Source of the DNA: CAIKMD01 sp036501365
Lineage (GTDB): Bacteria; Pseudomonadota; Alphaproteobacteria; ATCC43930; CGMCC-115725
Direction of reading: 5' to 3'
NCBI GenBank assembly: GCA_036501365.1
Contig: DASYAL010000052.1
Span: 56,364-120,363 of the forward strand
Length of the DNA: 64,000 bases
The translations under genes were made by a program, and so were the position numbers. The notes beneath the pieces were generated by a model. The model saw nothing but the letters and a program-made list of their open reading frames with translations. It was not told the DNA's origin and ran no database searches. Below are positions 8,707-16,828 of this stretch, one piece after another; positions within the stretch are counted from its first letter, which is position 1; each line of letters begins with the position of its first letter.

Positions 8707-9948
8707 CTACTCGCCCGACGCCTCGGCAACGGCGCGCTTGCGCGACCGCGATGCGGCGGCCGCGTTGACGCCGTGCGCGTTCATGAACTGCTTGATGTTG
8801 CGGCAGGCCTGGCGCAGGCGCTGGCGGTTCTCGACCAGCGCGATGCGCACGTAATTCTCGCCATACTCGCCGAAGCCGTTGCCCGGCGAGACAGCGACAT
8901 TCGCTTCCTCGAGCAGCAGCTTCGAGAAAGCGAGGCTGCCCATTTCGCGGAAGGCCGGCGGCACCGGCGCCCAGGCGAACATGGTGGCGGGCGGCGCCGG
9001 GATCTCCCAGCCGGCCTGGCGCAGGCCCTCGACCAGCACGTCGCGCCGTGCCTGATAGCGCTCGCGGATCTCGCGGATGCAATCCTGCGGGCCGTTGAGC
9101 GCCGCCGTCGCCGCGACCTGGATCGGCGTGAAGGCGCCGTAATCGAGATAGGATTTGACGCGCGTCAACGCCGCGATGAGCTGCTGATTGCCGACCGCGA
9201 AGCCGATGCGCCAGCCGGCCATCGAATAGGTCTTGCTGGTCGAGGTGAACTCGACGGCGATCTCTTTGGCGCCGGGGATTTGCAGTACCGAGGGCGGCGG
9301 GTTGCCGTCGAAATAAATCTCGGCGTAAGCGAGATCGGACAGCAGCCAAATCTTTTCGTGGCGGCAGAAATCCACCAGCTCGGCGTAGAAATCGAGATCG
9401 ACCACCTGCGCCGTGGGATTGGCCGGGAAGTTGATGACGAGGGCGAGCGGCTTCGGCACCGAGGAGGTGACCGCGTTTTTCAGCTCGGCCATGAAATCGA
9501 TGCCCGGCCCGATCGGCACATGGCGCACCGAAGCGCCGGCGATGATGAAGCCGAAGGAATGGATCGGATAGGTCGGATTAGGCGCGAGGATGATGTCGCC
9601 CGGCGCGGTGATCGCTTGGGCGAGGTTGGCAAGGCCCTCTTTCGAGCCGAGGGTGACGACCACCTCGCGCTCGGGGTTGAGCTCGACGCCGAAGCGGCGG
9701 GCGTAATAGCCGGCCTGGGCGCGCCGCAGCCCGGGGATGCCGCGCGAGGCGGAATAGCCATGGGCGCGCGGATTCTGCACCGTCTCGATAAGCTTCTTGA
9801 CGATATGCTCCGGCGTCGCGCCGTCGGGGTTGCCCATGCCGAGATCGATCACGTCGCGCCCCGCCGCGCGCGCCTTCGCCTTCAAGGCATTGACCTCGGC
9901 GAAGACATAAGGCGGCAACCTCTTGATACGGTAGAATTCTTCTTCCAT
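8707..9948 (-). CDS. PLP-dependent class I/II aminotransferase, AlaC/DapL-like
   Basis: A 413-residue fold-type I aminotransferase. From ATG at 9948 it reads MEEEFYRIKRLPPYVFAEVN, the standard N-terminus of the AlaC-like group (glutamate-pyruvate aminotransferase, often annotated as LL-diaminopimelate aminotransferase). The pyridoxal-phosphate lysine is K239 in TSTSKTYSMAGWRIGF, with GYSASRGIPGLR and NFPANPTA as further conserved motifs. An extra in-frame ATG lies at 9957. It probably makes alanine or a related amino acid from a 2-oxo acid. The homoserine dehydrogenase gene often found downstream in other bacteria is absent; a methyltransferase-like gene follows instead. Confidence 0.88.
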   Translation of the reverse strand: MEEEFYRIKRLPPYVFAEVNALKAKARAAGRDVIDLGMGNPDGATPEHIVKKLIETVQNPRAHGYSASRGIPGLRRAQAGYYARRFGVELNPEREVVVTLGSKEGLANLAQAITAPGDIILAPNPTYPIHSFGFIIAGASVRHVPIGPGIDFMAELKNAVTSSVPKPLALVINFPANPTAQVVDLDFYAELVDFCRHEKIWLLSDLAYAEIYFDGNPPPSVLQIPGAKEIAVEFTSTSKTYSMAGWRIGFAVGNQQLIAALTRVKSYLDYGAFTPIQVAATAALNGPQDCIREIRERYQARRDVLVEGLRQAGWEIPAPPATMFAWAPVPPAFREMGSLAFSKLLLEEANVAVSPGNGFGEYGENYVRIALVENRQRLRQACRNIKQFMNAHGVNAAAASRSRKRAVAEASGE

Positions 9949-10124
9949 GGCGACCATCGGCAAGGGCGAGTGTGGATATATTAGGCCTTGCCGCGTCAGG
10001 AGGCGAGAGGAAGCCGCTGTTCCGCCTATCGGATTCCAGGCGTCGCTGCAGCGCAAAAGAAGGGATGCGCGGCGCCGCCTCGGCCTATAGAATCAATCGA
10101 GAGCGGAAGGGGACTCGTAGGATC

Positions 10125-10475
10125 GTGGCGGTCGGTCGCGTCTTCGGCAGGCATATCGGAATCCCCGAAGGGACTTTGGCGCTCGTCGTCGCGGCCGGGC
10201 TTATCGTCCCGTTCGTGCCGATCCCGGGCGATCAGCCCACCCGGATCGCGGTCCGTTTCTGGACCGCCGATATGGAGCGGCCAAGCAGCTTCATCGTCCA
10301 TACGTCGGCGAATATCTGCCGCGTGCTCTCGGCCCTCGCCTCCTATAGCGACCGGGCGACCGGCGAGTTCGTGCAGATCGATTGCGGCAAGAAAGCCGAC
10401 GCCGCGGCGCGGCAAATCCGTGCCGAGCGCGTCAGCGATACGCCCGGTAAATCGCCGACGGTGATCGCGCAATAA
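10125..10475 (+). CDS. Hypothetical protein with N-terminal membrane segment or signal anchor
   Basis: A 116-residue reading frame of no recognised family, starting at GTG 10125. A hydrophobic stretch TLALVVAAGLIVPFVPIPG near residues 18-36 suggests an uncleaved signal peptide or single membrane anchor, with the remainder outside the cytoplasm. Two cysteines (in NICRVL and QIDCGKK) might form a disulfide. The frame is open upstream to 9972, but that part is unlike a protein and overlaps the aminotransferase 5' leader. It converges on the autotransporter gene with an 18-bp gap. Confidence 0.5.
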   Translation: MAVGRVFGRHIGIPEGTLALVVAAGLIVPFVPIPGDQPTRIAVRFWTADMERPSSFIVHTSANICRVLSALASYSDRATGEFVQIDCGKKADAAARQIRAERVSDTPGKSPTVIAQ

Positions 10476-10493
10476 CGACGTCGCCGAGCGGCG

Positions 10494-13448
10494 TTAGAAG
10501 CTCAGCCTTAAACCGCCGGAGATGACGTTCGCGACGTAGCCGCCGGTCGCCTGCACGTCGTAATCGAGGAAGAGCTGGGTCGCGGCGCTGACATTCGTGG
10601 TCACGCCCGCACCGGCGACGATGCTCTCGCGCGAGAAGGCCGTGCCCGTCGCGGTGAAGCCGGGGACGCCCGGCGCTTGCGCGAAAGCGGCGCGGATCGA
10701 CGCGCTGTCGTCGAGCCATTCATGCTGCCAGGCGAGATGCAGCGCGGGCTGCAGGACGACGCTGTCGTTGATCTGCCAGCGCGTGCCGACCCGCGCGCCG
10801 AGCGCCGTGGTGAAGGAATTCGCATTCATCGGCTGAACCGTCAGCCCGGTGATGCTGCTTTCGGTATAGCCGCCGATATGGGTGTGGAGATAACCGAGGC
10901 CGAGATAAGGCGTGACCGCCAGCGCCTCTTCGGCGAGGAAAGCGGGACGGAGCGTATAGCCGGTCTCGCCGTAGAGGCCGTAGCCTTGCCCGTGATAGCT
11001 GGCATTGTTGAAAGTCGAAAACGGCGCGCCGACCAGCCGCGTGCTCTTGTAGCCTTGCACGCCGAAGCTCGCCAGGCCGTCGGCGTACCACTGCGGATCG
11101 ATCGTGTACTTGCCGTAGAGGACGCCGGTGTAGCTGGCGATCGTATTCGAGCCGCCGCCGTCGACGCCGACATTGTCCTTGCCGACATCGACGGCGACGC
11201 CGGCGACGAGATTGTCGGCGACCTGATTGTCGGCGCCGAAAATCACGCCGGCGCCGCTTTGGTTATAAGCGGCCGAGGTCGCGGTCGATGGCGCGTTGGC
11301 GATGAGGCCGTAGGGCTGCGCCCAGACGCCCCATTGCTGGCGCAGCGGCGGGCCGGCGCCCGGCGATGAGGCGTCGGAGAGCTGGGCGGGCGTGCCGGGG
11401 ATGCTCGCCTGCGCGAACTTCATGCCGTTGCCGAGATCGTAGCTGCCGGTCGTGAGCGACCCGCCCGCGCCGCCGCCCGCGAACAGCCGGTTCTCGAGGA
11501 TTTGCACCGTGTTCGCCCAGCTCTGGCCCGAGAACTGGAAATCCTGCGTGTGCTGCTCGCCCGAGAGCGCGCTGAGGATCGGACCGAGCTGCGCCGTATT
11601 GAGCGCGTAGATTTGAATGAGCGCGCCCGTCGCGCCCGCCTCGATCGCGCCCGCGACCGCTTGCTGGTTGACGTTGAGCCCGGGCACCGAGCCGACCGGC
11701 AACAGGCTCAAGGTGAGATTGTCGGCGCTGCCCGTAGAGGTAAGGCTCGCCCTGAAAAGCGGCGAGTTCGAGGTGACCGTGCTGAAGCCGCCGGCGAGCG
11801 TGCCCCAGGTAAGGACATTGTTGTAGGTATAGGTCGTGTTCGGCCGGAACGGGCCCGCGGTCTCGATCGCCTCGAAGGTGCCGCCGAGCGTCATCGTTCC
11901 GCTCGCATTGACCGATCCGGTGCCCGAGACCGCGGGCGCGCCGGTCGCGGTCGTCACGGTAAGACCGAGCACCCCGCCGGCCGCCTGCGTATAGCTGACG
12001 GTGTTGATCGTGCCGCCCGGCGCCGCCGCGTTGCTGTTTTGCAGCAGCAGCGTGCCGCTGTTGAGATTGACTGCGCCGACGCCCGAGATCGTGCCGGCAT
12101 AGGGAAAGATGTTGCCCGCGCCCGGCTGGACGTTGACCGTCGCCAGCGTGCCGCCATTGCCGGTGATGTTGCCGAGGATCGCGCCGCCGCCGATGTTGAG
12201 CGTGTCGCCATGCGTCGAGAAGGAGATCGCCGTGGTGCCGGCGATGAGCCCCCCCTCCTGATCGATGGTCGCGGCGCCGGTGTTGCTCGTGAGACGGATG
12301 CCGAAATCGGTGCCCGAGATCACGCCGGCGTTGATGATGGTGAGCTGCGGCGCCGCCAGGACATCGATGCCGCTGGCCGTGCCGCCGCCGGTCCGCCGCG
12401 CGAGGAGGACGCCGGAATTGACGAGGGCGCCCGCGACGGACGGGGTGTCGATCTGGACGGCGTCGAACAGGCCGGCGCCGGAGCCGGCGGCCGAAACGCT
12501 GATCGTGCCGCTATTGGTGACGATGCCGGTGAAAACGCTCGGCAACACCCACAAGCCGATGACGCCAACGGATCCGCCGCCATCATTGAGCGTCACCGCG
12601 ATCGTGCCGCTATTGACGATGTTGCCGGCGAAGGTGCTGGCCGACACCTCGGCGCCGAGAGCGCTGCCGCCGACGGTGCCGAGGCCCGTTACCGTGATCG
12701 TGCCGCTGTTGGAGATACCGCCGCTGAACGCCGAGTTGCCGAGATTCATGCCATAGGCAAGGACAGTGGCGCCGGTGGCATGGGCGGCGATCGTGCCGCT
12801 GTTGGTGATGCCGCCGCCGAAGGTGCCCCCGCTGGTGAGAATGCCGACGGCGGTCGCGGTCGCGGCCGACGCCGACGCGCTCACGGCGATCGTGCCGGTA
12901 TTCAAGAAGCCGCCGCCAAAGGTCGCGCCGGGCAGCGAGGCGCCGTAAAGCTTGGCCGTGCTGCCGGTCGATAGGATGCTGCCGAAGATCGTCCCGCTAT
13001 TGACGATCCCGCCCGGGCCGAGCGACGTCGCTGGCACGTAGATGCCGACCCCGGTGATCGCCGTCGCGGCGGTGCTGACGATGCTGATCGTGCCGCTATT
13101 GGTGATTCCGGCGACCGGGCCGTGAATGTCCATGCCGAGCGGGAACGTGTCGCCGTTCTTGGGCGCGAGGACGCCGGAATTGATGATGCTGCCGCTGAGC
13201 GAGCCGCCGGCGCCGACATGGATCGGGGCGAGGGTCGGCGTGCCGCCGATGAAGCCGCTCACGGTGTTGGTGACGCTGACGGCGTTGGTGCTAACGTTGA
13301 CGCAAGGCAGCGAGCCGCTGTTGACGAAGGCCTGGCCTGCGCCGACGAAAGTGCAGGCGGCGCTCGCCTCTTGCGTGCTTGCCGCCAGAATGAGCGCCGC
13401 AACCGACGTGGTCGCCAGCAGGCATTCGGTAAGCGTCCGCCGATTCAT
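10494..13448 (-). CDS. Autotransporter (type V secretion) with NSGTI-repeat passenger
   Basis: A 984-residue outer-membrane autotransporter. From ATG at 13448 there is a signal peptide (MNRRTLTECLLATTSVAALI to about residue 31). The passenger holds a ladder of NSGTI units spaced 31-33 residues, typical of a beta-helix with extracellular display. The last ~278 residues, from WGVWAQPYGLIANAPS, form the barrel domain and end in the terminal phenylalanine (GGLRLSF) needed for BAM insertion. No enzymatic domain is visible in the passenger, so adhesion or surface coverage is a guess. A hairpin lies 40 bp before the start. A second, broken copy of a similar barrel occurs at 14216-14329. Confidence 0.92.
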   Translation of the reverse strand: MNRRTLTECLLATTSVAALILAASTQEASAACTFVGAGQAFVNSGSLPCVNVSTNAVSVTNTVSGFIGGTPTLAPIHVGAGGSLSGSIINSGVLAPKNGDTFPLGMDIHGPVAGITNSGTISIVSTAATAITGVGIYVPATSLGPGGIVNSGTIFGSILSTGSTAKLYGASLPGATFGGGFLNTGTIAVSASASAATATAVGILTSGGTFGGGITNSGTIAAHATGATVLAYGMNLGNSAFSGGISNSGTITVTGLGTVGGSALGAEVSASTFAGNIVNSGTIAVTLNDGGGSVGVIGLWVLPSVFTGIVTNSGTISVSAAGSGAGLFDAVQIDTPSVAGALVNSGVLLARRTGGGTASGIDVLAAPQLTIINAGVISGTDFGIRLTSNTGAATIDQEGGLIAGTTAISFSTHGDTLNIGGGAILGNITGNGGTLATVNVQPGAGNIFPYAGTISGVGAVNLNSGTLLLQNSNAAAPGGTINTVSYTQAAGGVLGLTVTTATGAPAVSGTGSVNASGTMTLGGTFEAIETAGPFRPNTTYTYNNVLTWGTLAGGFSTVTSNSPLFRASLTSTGSADNLTLSLLPVGSVPGLNVNQQAVAGAIEAGATGALIQIYALNTAQLGPILSALSGEQHTQDFQFSGQSWANTVQILENRLFAGGGAGGSLTTGSYDLGNGMKFAQASIPGTPAQLSDASSPGAGPPLRQQWGVWAQPYGLIANAPSTATSAAYNQSGAGVIFGADNQVADNLVAGVAVDVGKDNVGVDGGGSNTIASYTGVLYGKYTIDPQWYADGLASFGVQGYKSTRLVGAPFSTFNNASYHGQGYGLYGETGYTLRPAFLAEEALAVTPYLGLGYLHTHIGGYTESSITGLTVQPMNANSFTTALGARVGTRWQINDSVVLQPALHLAWQHEWLDDSASIRAAFAQAPGVPGFTATGTAFSRESIVAGAGVTTNVSAATQLFLDYDVQATGGYVANVISGGLRLSF

Positions 13449-13487
13449 CAAGACCCCAACCCCGATCTCAACGTGCAGCCGCCGAAA

Positions 13488-13507
13488 GGTCGAGCGTGAG
13501 CTCGACC
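13488..13507. promoter_or_regulatory. Perfect hairpin in the autotransporter leader
   Basis: An 8-bp perfect inverted repeat, GGTCGAGC / GCTCGACC, with a GTGA loop lies 40 bp upstream of the autotransporter start. It could be a 5' leader hairpin or an operator for a dimeric regulator. No T-tract follows, so it is not a classical terminator. Confidence 0.5.
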
Positions 13508-13635
13508 GTGACGCGATTTTAACCGGACGACTCCGTCTCGCAACTATCTTTCGGCGTAGCGTGCGGCTAGGCGCTCCGATTGCGGTGAGCGTGGCAAAAA
13601 TGCCACAACAAGAGCGACCCGTATGATCGCGCGTA

Positions 13636-14404
13636 TTATCCCGCGCCGCCCTGCCGGACAGCTTCGCTCTGCGCCAGCGATTGCAGTCGCGGGCGATCGA
13701 GCTTGCCGCCGGCGATGCGCGGCAGCGTGTCGACGTAGTAGACTCGGTCGGGCCGTTGCGCCGGCGCCAGCCGGTCGCGGCAATGCCGCGCCAGCTCGTC
13801 ATGCTGCAGGCCGCCATGCGCGACGATGAAGGCGACGATTTCCACGCCCTGACGCGGCGAGGGTGCATCGATGACGGCAACCTCGGCAACGTTCGGATGT
13901 GTGGCGAGCGCGGCTTCGATCTCGGGCAGGAAAACCGTCGCCGGCCCGCGCTGAATGATCTCGGCAGTACGGCCGCGCAGCCGGAGATAGCCCTCGGCGT
14001 CGAGCGCGCCGACATCGCCGGGATAGTACCAGCCGTTGCGAAAATATTCGGTGCGCTTGTCGCCGGCGCTTTCGGCGCAAGGGCGCGCCATCAGCGCGCC
14101 GCGGCAGCGGATCTGGCCGAAGCTGCCCGGCGCCACGGGCCGGTCGTCATCGTCGACGATCTCGACCTCGACCAGCGGCAAGAGCCGGCCGACGCTGTCG
14201 GCCTTGCGCGCCACATCCGCCGCCGGCGACGAAGCTCTCGCGCAAGAAGGCGCTGCCGGTCGCGGTGAAGACGCTCCCCGGCGATGCCGCGAACGCGGCG
14301 TGGATCGTCGCCGTGTCGTCGAGCCATTCTTCGATCAGCGCCGGCGCGTCGGGCCGGACCTCAGCCCAACGAAAGATCGATCGGTAACGTTCTGCCAGCG
14401 AAGG
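13636..14404 (-). pseudogene. Mosaic remnant: acyl-CoA ligase C-terminus joined to an autotransporter-barrel fragment
   Basis: The 13636-14216 part encodes about 190 residues of the C-terminal end of an AMP-forming acyl-CoA ligase: SVGRLLPLVEVEIVDDDD, GWYYPGDVGALDAEGYLRLR and the lysine motif PRIAGGKLDR. The whole N-terminal half with the ATP-binding loop is missing. Directly upstream, in another frame, about 114 bp (14216-14329) match the barrel of the autotransporter at 10494-13448: EWLDDTATIHAAFAASPG here against EWLDDSASIRAAFAQAPG there, and RESFVAG against RESIVAG. Further upstream, 14330-14404 reads RWAEVRPDAPALIE, which resembles a ligase N-terminus. The locus is therefore a rearranged, non-functional remnant 49 bp from the 3' end of tRNA-Val. 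Confidence 0.8.
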
Positions 14405-14452
14405 TCAATAGGCCTCGGTGATGGGCGCGCGGCATTCGCTTCGGCGCAAAGA

Positions 14453-14527
14453 TGGTGGGCGCTAGAGGGATTGAACCTCTGACCCCTTCCATGTCAAGGA
14501 AGTGCTCTCCCGCTGAGCTAAGCGCCC
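14453..14527 (-). tRNA. tRNA-Val (anticodon GAC), CCA encoded
   Basis: A complete 75-nt cloverleaf: 7-bp acceptor stem GGGCGCT/AGCGCCC, D-arm GCTC...GAGC, anticodon stem CTTCC/GGAAG with loop TTGACAT giving anticodon GAC, T-arm with TTCAATC, discriminator A and an encoded CCA. It reads valine codon GUC. It lies between cpdR and the mosaic pseudogene on the same strand. The tRNA is intact, with no obvious attachment-site duplication next to it. Confidence 0.97.
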
Positions 14528-14586
14528 TTAAAGAATGCCCGCGGTGTTAGCCGAATTCGCCGCGCCTGACAAGCGCGCGGCTTATC

Positions 14587-14946
14587 TCACGCCGCGAGAA
14601 AGCGGTCGATCTCGTCGACCAGCTGCCGCAGATGGAACGGCTTCTCGAGCACGGTCGCCGCGGACGACATCGCATGCGCCTCGCGCAGCGCCACGGCGGC
14701 AAAGCCGGTGATGAAGATGACCCGGAGATGCGGCCACATGTCGTTGGCGCGGCGCGCCAGCTCGATGCCGTCGAGGCCCGGCATCACGACGTCGGCGAGC
14801 AGCAGGTCGACCGCGTGTTCGTTGAGGAAGGTGAGCGCCGATTCGCCGTCGCCGTAATCATTGACCTGATGGCCGGCGCGACGCAACGCACGCGCCAGGA
14901 AGAAGCGCAGATTATCGTCGTCTTCGGCCAGGAGGATTCGGGCCAT
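14587..14946 (-). CDS. cpdR: Single-domain response regulator CpdR
   Basis: A 119-residue receiver domain without an output domain, starting MARILLAEDDDNLRFFLARA. Phosphorylation-site residues are present: acidic pair D9/D10, acceptor D52, T80 and K102 in EKPFH. The segment VIFITGFAAVAL is a hallmark of CpdR. In alphaproteobacteria CpdR is phosphorylated through the CckA-ChpT relay and, when unphosphorylated, acts as adaptor that directs ClpXP to degrade CtrA-pathway substrates, so it controls cell-cycle progression. The frame extends upstream to 15081 but family sequence begins at 14946. Neighbours (N-formylglutamate amidohydrolase divergent, tRNA-Val downstream) are what I would expect for this gene in the class. 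Confidence 0.93.
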   Translation of the reverse strand: MARILLAEDDDNLRFFLARALRRAGHQVNDYGDGESALTFLNEHAVDLLLADVVMPGLDGIELARRANDMWPHLRVIFITGFAAVALREAHAMSSAATVLEKPFHLRQLVDEIDRFLAA

Positions 14947-15053
14947 GAGCATCCGCGGGACAGAGAAGGCAGACCAAGCTACCGGCAGGGGATAAACGAA
15001 GCGTTTACGTGCCAGGGGTGACAGCATAGCGGCTCTGCCCTTAAAGTCGGGGG

Positions 15054-15944
15054 ATGGAAGGGCATGTCGCAACCTTGGCACCGAGCGACGCGGCGGTCGA
15101 GATCGTCGCCGCCGATCAGCAATCCACGCCGCTGATACTGGCCTCGCCCCATAGCGGCAGCACCTATCCGCCCGATCTCCTCGCCGCCTCGCGTCTCGAC
15201 CCGGTCAGCCTCCGCCGCTCGGAAGACAGCTATGTCGACGAAATCTTCGGCGAGGCCCCGGCGCTCGGCGCGCCGCTGCTGAAGGCGCGCTTCGCGCGCG
15301 CCTATCTCGATCCCAACCGCGAGCCGTTCGAGCTCGACCCGGCGATGTTCGAGGACGCACTGCCCGATTTCGTCAACCGCCATTCGCCGCGGGTGCGTGT
15401 CGGGCTCGGCACCATCGCGCGCGTCGTCGCCTCCGGCGAGGAGATCTATGCCCGCAAGCTGCGGTTCGCCGAGGCGCAGCAGCGGATCGAGCGGCTCTAC
15501 CGCCCCTATCACCGCGCCCTCTGCCAGCTCGTCGAGACGACACGCAACCGCTTCGGCTTCTATCTCCTGCTCGATTGCCATTCGATGCCCTCGACCACCC
15601 TGCCGTCACGCGGCGCGCTCGGCCGCGGACGCGTCGACATCGTGCTCGGCGATTGCCACGGCACGTCCTGCGATCCCGCGGTCGCCGACACCGCGCAGCA
15701 GTTCCTCGCCGACAAGGGCTATGCCGTGGTGCGCAACGCGCCTTATGCCGGCGGCTTCACGACGACGCATTACGGAAAGCCCGGCGAGGGCGGGCATTGC
15801 CTGCAGATCGAGATCGGCCGTGGCCTTTACATGGACGAGCGCAGCTACGAGCGCAAACCTTTCATGACACAGCTCGCCCGGGACATGCGCGATCTTGCCG
15901 CGGCGCTCGCGCGCATCGATCCGGCGCTGCTGAGGCCGGTGTGA
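15054..15944 (+). CDS. N-formylglutamate amidohydrolase family protein
   Basis: A 296-residue protein of the N-formylglutamate amidohydrolase (FGase) family, zinc-dependent enzymes that release formate from N-formylglutamate, the last step of one histidine degradation route, or act on related N-acyl amino acids. Visible motifs are ASPHSGSTYP near residue 28, LDPNREPFELDP near 88, LLDCHSMPSTTLP near 170 and the GHCLQIEIGRGLYMDE segment with its conserved glutamate near 250. No other hut gene is nearby, so a role in histidine use is only inferred. It is divergent from cpdR and followed 23 bp later by the GNAT gene. Confidence 0.88.
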   Translation: MEGHVATLAPSDAAVEIVAADQQSTPLILASPHSGSTYPPDLLAASRLDPVSLRRSEDSYVDEIFGEAPALGAPLLKARFARAYLDPNREPFELDPAMFEDALPDFVNRHSPRVRVGLGTIARVVASGEEIYARKLRFAEAQQRIERLYRPYHRALCQLVETTRNRFGFYLLLDCHSMPSTTLPSRGALGRGRVDIVLGDCHGTSCDPAVADTAQQFLADKGYAVVRNAPYAGGFTTTHYGKPGEGGHCLQIEIGRGLYMDERSYERKPFMTQLARDMRDLAAALARIDPALLRPV

Positions 15945-15967
15945 CGGCCTCGCCTTAGGGGCCGGAC

Positions 15968-16507
15968 ATGCCGCCGGCAGAGTTCGTCATCCGCGACAGC
16001 GAGCCCGCCGACATCCCGGCGATCACCGCGATCTATGCCTATTCGGTCATGACCTCGCTCGCGACCTTCGACGAGCAGCCGCCGTCGGTCGAGGAGATGA
16101 AGCAGCGCCGCGCCGATATTGTCGATACCGGCTTGCCTTTTCTGGTCGCGGTCAGTCCCGGCGGCCAGGTTCTCGGCTACGCCTGTGCCGCGGCGTTCCG
16201 CCGCCGCACCGGCTATCGCTTCACACTCGAGGATTCGATCTATGTCGAGCGCACGATGATCCATCGCGGCATCGGCCAGGCGCTGCTCGCGGCGCTCATC
16301 GACCGTTGCGCCGCGGCCGGCTACCGCCAGCTCGTCGCGGTCATCGCCGATACCGGCCAGGCCGCTTCCATCGGACTGCATGAGAAACTCGGCTTCACGA
16401 TGATCGGGGTGATGCCGGCGATCGGCTACAAGTTCCGCCGCTGGATCGACGTCGTGCTGATGCAGCGGACGATCGGCGATGGCACCAAGTCGACGCCGCA
16501 ATTCTAG
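15968..16507 (+). CDS. GNAT-family N-acetyltransferase, phosphinothricin-acetyltransferase-like
   Basis: A 179-residue acetyltransferase. It starts MPPAEFVIRDSEPADIPAIT after AGGGG at a good distance. The N-terminal motif AIYAYSVMTSLATFDEQPPS and the acetyl-CoA binding segment VERTMIHRGIGQALLAALID near residue 100, followed by IADTGQAASIGLHEKLGF, match the Pat/YncA (methionine sulfoximine or phosphinothricin) group. It would N-acetylate a small amino-acid-like toxin or amine in the cytoplasm. The tandem repeat and hairpin at 16517-16620 lie directly downstream. Confidence 0.85.
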   Translation: MPPAEFVIRDSEPADIPAITAIYAYSVMTSLATFDEQPPSVEEMKQRRADIVDTGLPFLVAVSPGGQVLGYACAAAFRRRTGYRFTLEDSIYVERTMIHRGIGQALLAALIDRCAAAGYRQLVAVIADTGQAASIGLHEKLGFTMIGVMPAIGYKFRRWIDVVLMQRTIGDGTKSTPQF

Positions 16508-16516
16508 GGCAAGGCC

Positions 16517-16596
16517 GATCCCCGAAAGAGCCGGTCCCCAAAAGAGCCGGTCCCCGAAAGAGCGGGTCCCCGAAAGAGCGGGTCCCCAAAAGAGAA
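16517..16596. repeat. Tandem repeat, five exact-length 16-bp units
   Basis: Five contiguous 16-bp units at 16517, 16533, 16549, 16565 and 16581 follow the pattern G-R-T-CCCC-R-AAAGAG plus two variable bases. Differences are limited to a few positions. Sixteen is not a multiple of three, so a reading frame crossing it would change with each unit; this is not coding sequence. The array ends at the first base of the hairpin at 16597, with no spacer. Confidence 0.9.
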
Positions 16597-16620
16597 GGGC
16601 CGTGCCCGAAGGCACGGCCC
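16597..16620 (+). terminator. Terminator-like hairpin after the GNAT gene
   Basis: A perfect 10-bp stem, GGGCCGTGCC / GGCACGGCCC, with a CGAA tetraloop. It follows the GNAT gene after the tandem repeat and is followed by AAGTTTA, so the T-tract is weak. It may act as an intrinsic terminator or a 3' end stabiliser. Confidence 0.6.
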
Positions 16621-16828
16621 AAGTTTAGGGAGGAAACGCCTAGAAGACGTACGGCAGGTCGTCGGGCGACGGCCGATGCCGCAATGCACAATATGATGCA
16701 GTGATACTGACAAATCAACCCTAAAAACATTAACCCAGAAAATTATTTGTTTTTCGTAGCTTAGGCTCCCATAGGGGGCAGGTTAACCCTTTATCACGCA
16801 ACGCACAATTCGTGTTGCGGCGCACTGG
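16621..16828. other. AT-richer intergenic stretch without a recognised gene
   Basis: Together with the repeat and hairpin this completes a 321-bp gap between the GNAT gene and the convergent CoA-transferase. It is visibly lower in GC than its surroundings, with runs such as AAAATTATTTGTTTTTCG. On the minus strand one frame ends ...RHRPSPDDLPYVF-stop at 16639-16641, but I found no convincing start codon for it. GGGAGGAAAC at 16628-16637 resembles a ribosome site without a gene behind it. Confidence 0.5.

Noticed and set aside
16517..16596. Possible CRISPR array
   Set aside because: The units are 16 bp, contiguous and without spacers, and no cas gene is present.
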